Of a stretch of 64,000 nt of DNA, positions 62,897-64,000 are shown piece by piece. The notes below the pieces were generated by a model. It saw only the letters and a list, made by a program, of their open reading frames with translations. It was not told where the DNA came from and searched no databases. The DNA is from Neokomagataea tanensis (GTDB lineage: Bacteria > Pseudomonadota > Alphaproteobacteria > Acetobacterales > Acetobacteraceae): positions 405,501 through 469,500 of the forward strand of contig NZ_CP032485.1 of NCBI RefSeq assembly GCF_006542335.1, written 5' to 3'. Position 1 is the first letter of the stretch; each line of letters starts with the position of its first letter. A program made the position numbers and the translations under genes.

Positions 62897-64000
62897 CTAC
62901 ACCTACCTCCAACACTGTCCGGCTTGGTATTGATTTCGGTACAAGCAACAGCGTGATCGTCCTCTCCACAGGGGACGACGTGCAGCCTGTGACGCTACGC
63001 TTCAGTACCGGCGAATCACGGCAAACGTGCCGCACCCTTCTTTGTCTCTGGCACGAGACAGAGGGGAGCCGCCGCGTCCTGTCAGAAGCCATTGGCCAAG
63101 ACGCTATTGAAGCCTATCTGGACGACCCAGCCGAAAGCCGGCTTATCATGTCCATGAAGTCCTACCTCGCTCAGGCATCCTTCCAGGAAACACGCCTTTT
63201 CGGGAAGACCATGCGACTTGAGGATTTGATTGCCCGCTTCCTGCGCGCCCTTATGGACAAAGCAGGTTACGCGCCAGAGAGCACCAGCGTCACCATCGGG
63301 CGCCCCGTCCGCTTCGCGGGTGAACGAGCCAATGATGCCCTCGGCGTGAGCAGGCTTGAACAAAGCTTCATGGCCGCAGGTTTTCCCAAGCCTCATATTG
63401 TCCCTGAACCAGAGGGAGCGGGCTGGCGCTTCATGCAGCGCTTGGATCGCGCCTCTACAATCCTCGTTGGGGACTTTGGCGGCGGCACAAGCGACTTCTC
63501 CATCATGCGCTTTGACCCCGCAGAAGAGGAACGCGTGCAGACGCTCGGACACTCCGGCGTCGGCATTGCAGGGGACCAATTTGACGCACGAATCATTGAG
63601 CACGTCGTCGCGCCAGCTCTGGGCCGTAATGCGACATACCGGGTAATGGGCGGCGCGGCCTTGCCTGTACCGCCAGAATGGTTTTTGGACCTTGGCCGGT
63701 GGCACCGCCTGTCCATGATGCGCACACCGCAAACGCTGCGCTCTATTGAAGACGTCGCCAAAACTTCCTCTGCACCTGACGCGCTGCGTCACCTCTACCG
63801 CTTGATCGACGACCAAGCAGGGCAAGGGCTGCACCGCGCCGTAAGCGAAGCTAAAGCCGCCTTATCGCATCATGATCAAACAACTTTGAGCTTCGCTCAC
63901 GGTCAGTTCAAGCTGGATGCGACAATCAACCGAACAGAGTTTGAACAATGGATCGCGCCCGACCTCGCTCGTATGGATGCGGCAATCGCCCAAGCTTTGT
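62893..64000 (+). CDS. Hsp70-like (YegD type) protein, C-terminus missing
   Basis: Open to the end of the window (369 codons). No ATG gives the full N-terminus, whereas CTG at 62893 is preceded by GGAGG at 62881-62885 with 7-base spacing and overlaps the bioB stop as CTGA. The start is followed by [16 protein letters not shown] (phosphate-1 motif) and later [15 protein letters not shown] (phosphate-2). This is the N-terminal ATPase lobe of an Hsp70/actin-type protein of the YegD group, whose clients are unknown. The gene is truncated only by the window. Confidence 0.82.
   Translation, partial: MTTPTSNTVRLGIDFGTSNSVIVLSTGDDVQPVTLRFSTGESRQTCRTLLCLWHETEGSRRVLSEAIGQDAIEAYLDDPAESRLIMSMKSYLAQASFQETRLFGKTMRLEDLIARFLRALMDKAGYAPESTSVTIGRPVRFAGERANDALGVSRLEQSFMAAGFPKPHIVPEPEGAGWRFMQRLDRASTILVGDFGGGTSDFSIMRFDPAEEERVQTLGHSGVGIAGDQFDARIIEHVVAPALGRNATYRVMGGAALPVPPEWFLDLGRWHRLSMMRTPQTLRSIEDVAKTSSAPDALRHLYRLIDDQAGQGLHRAVSEAKAALSHHDQTTLSFAHGQFKLDATINRTEFEQWIAPDLARMDAAIAQAL

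Noticed and set aside
1..64000. tRNA, rRNA, CRISPR arrays, intact insertion sequences or prophage
   Set aside because: I read the intergenic regions on both strands and saw none that I could support.

Overview
The window looks like chromosomal DNA of an alphaproteobacterium, most likely an acetic acid bacterium (Acetobacteraceae). This is inferred from gene content and order: aroA-cmk-rpsA, the FYDLN-acid protein gene, dnaX-ybaB-recR, fabD-fabG-acpP-fabF-mltG, clpS-clpA, a short 4.5S-type SRP RNA and many M13/M16/P1 peptidases. The genus is not settled. I found no rRNA, tRNA, CRISPR, intact insertion sequence or prophage. Almost all sequence is gene-dense housekeeping DNA with a few accessory patches.

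Layout. 1-5.1 kb: end of a HAD phosphatase gene, a lysozyme-inhibitor-like secreted protein, a GT4 glycosyltransferase, a small membrane protein and a divergent M16 zinc protease. 5.1-12.6 kb: a minus-strand glycosylation island of three genes. They are a CgeB-type transferase, a protein with five N-terminal WYL/YPDV repeats followed by GT2 and GT4 domains, and an 1116-residue CgeB-GT4 fusion with a duplicated C-terminal domain. 12.8-17.8 kb: rpsA, cmk, aroA, and divergently the FYDLN-acid protein plus a lipoprotein with a TTG start. 18.1-20.4 kb: a TonB-dependent receptor behind an AT-rich, palindrome-rich leader. 20.5-28.8 kb: a long minus-strand run (dacC-like, map, ggt, SRP RNA, dnaX, ybaB, recR, pteridine-reductase-like SDR, GNAT). 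Four of its junctions, like the aroA/cmk junction, are a one-base TAATG stop/start overlap or similarly tight. 29-36 kb: clpS-clpA, a DUF3465 protein, two Tat-exported enzymes (P1 peptidase, phosphoesterase) and queH.

36.3-46.2 kb is the most interesting part. A mitochondrial Tam41-like nucleotidyltransferase gene overlaps a diacylglycerol-kinase gene; together they could turn diacylglycerol into CDP-diacylglycerol. Next come a phosphoesterase, LptF and LptG (lipopolysaccharide export), a membrane fatty-acid hydroxylase, a sugar-nucleotidyltransferase-like protein and a GT4 transferase in a tightly overlapped run. A convergent gene encodes a protein like the N-terminal domain of glucosamine inositolphosphorylceramide transferase, followed by an inositol-monophosphatase-family gene. 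This reads as an envelope-lipid region, possibly for glycosylated sphingolipid or inositol lipid; that role is inference.

46.3-64 kb: a SYLF lipoprotein, a second TonB receptor, the type II fatty-acid synthesis cluster with mltG, a methyltransferase, an orphan glycine-betaine-binding-like protein without a signal peptide, an M13 peptidase, a secreted Dabb protein, an acyl-ACP-desaturase-like di-iron protein, bioB, and a truncated Hsp70-like gene. The last gene appears to start at CTG, behind a GGAGG ribosome site and overlapping the bioB stop.
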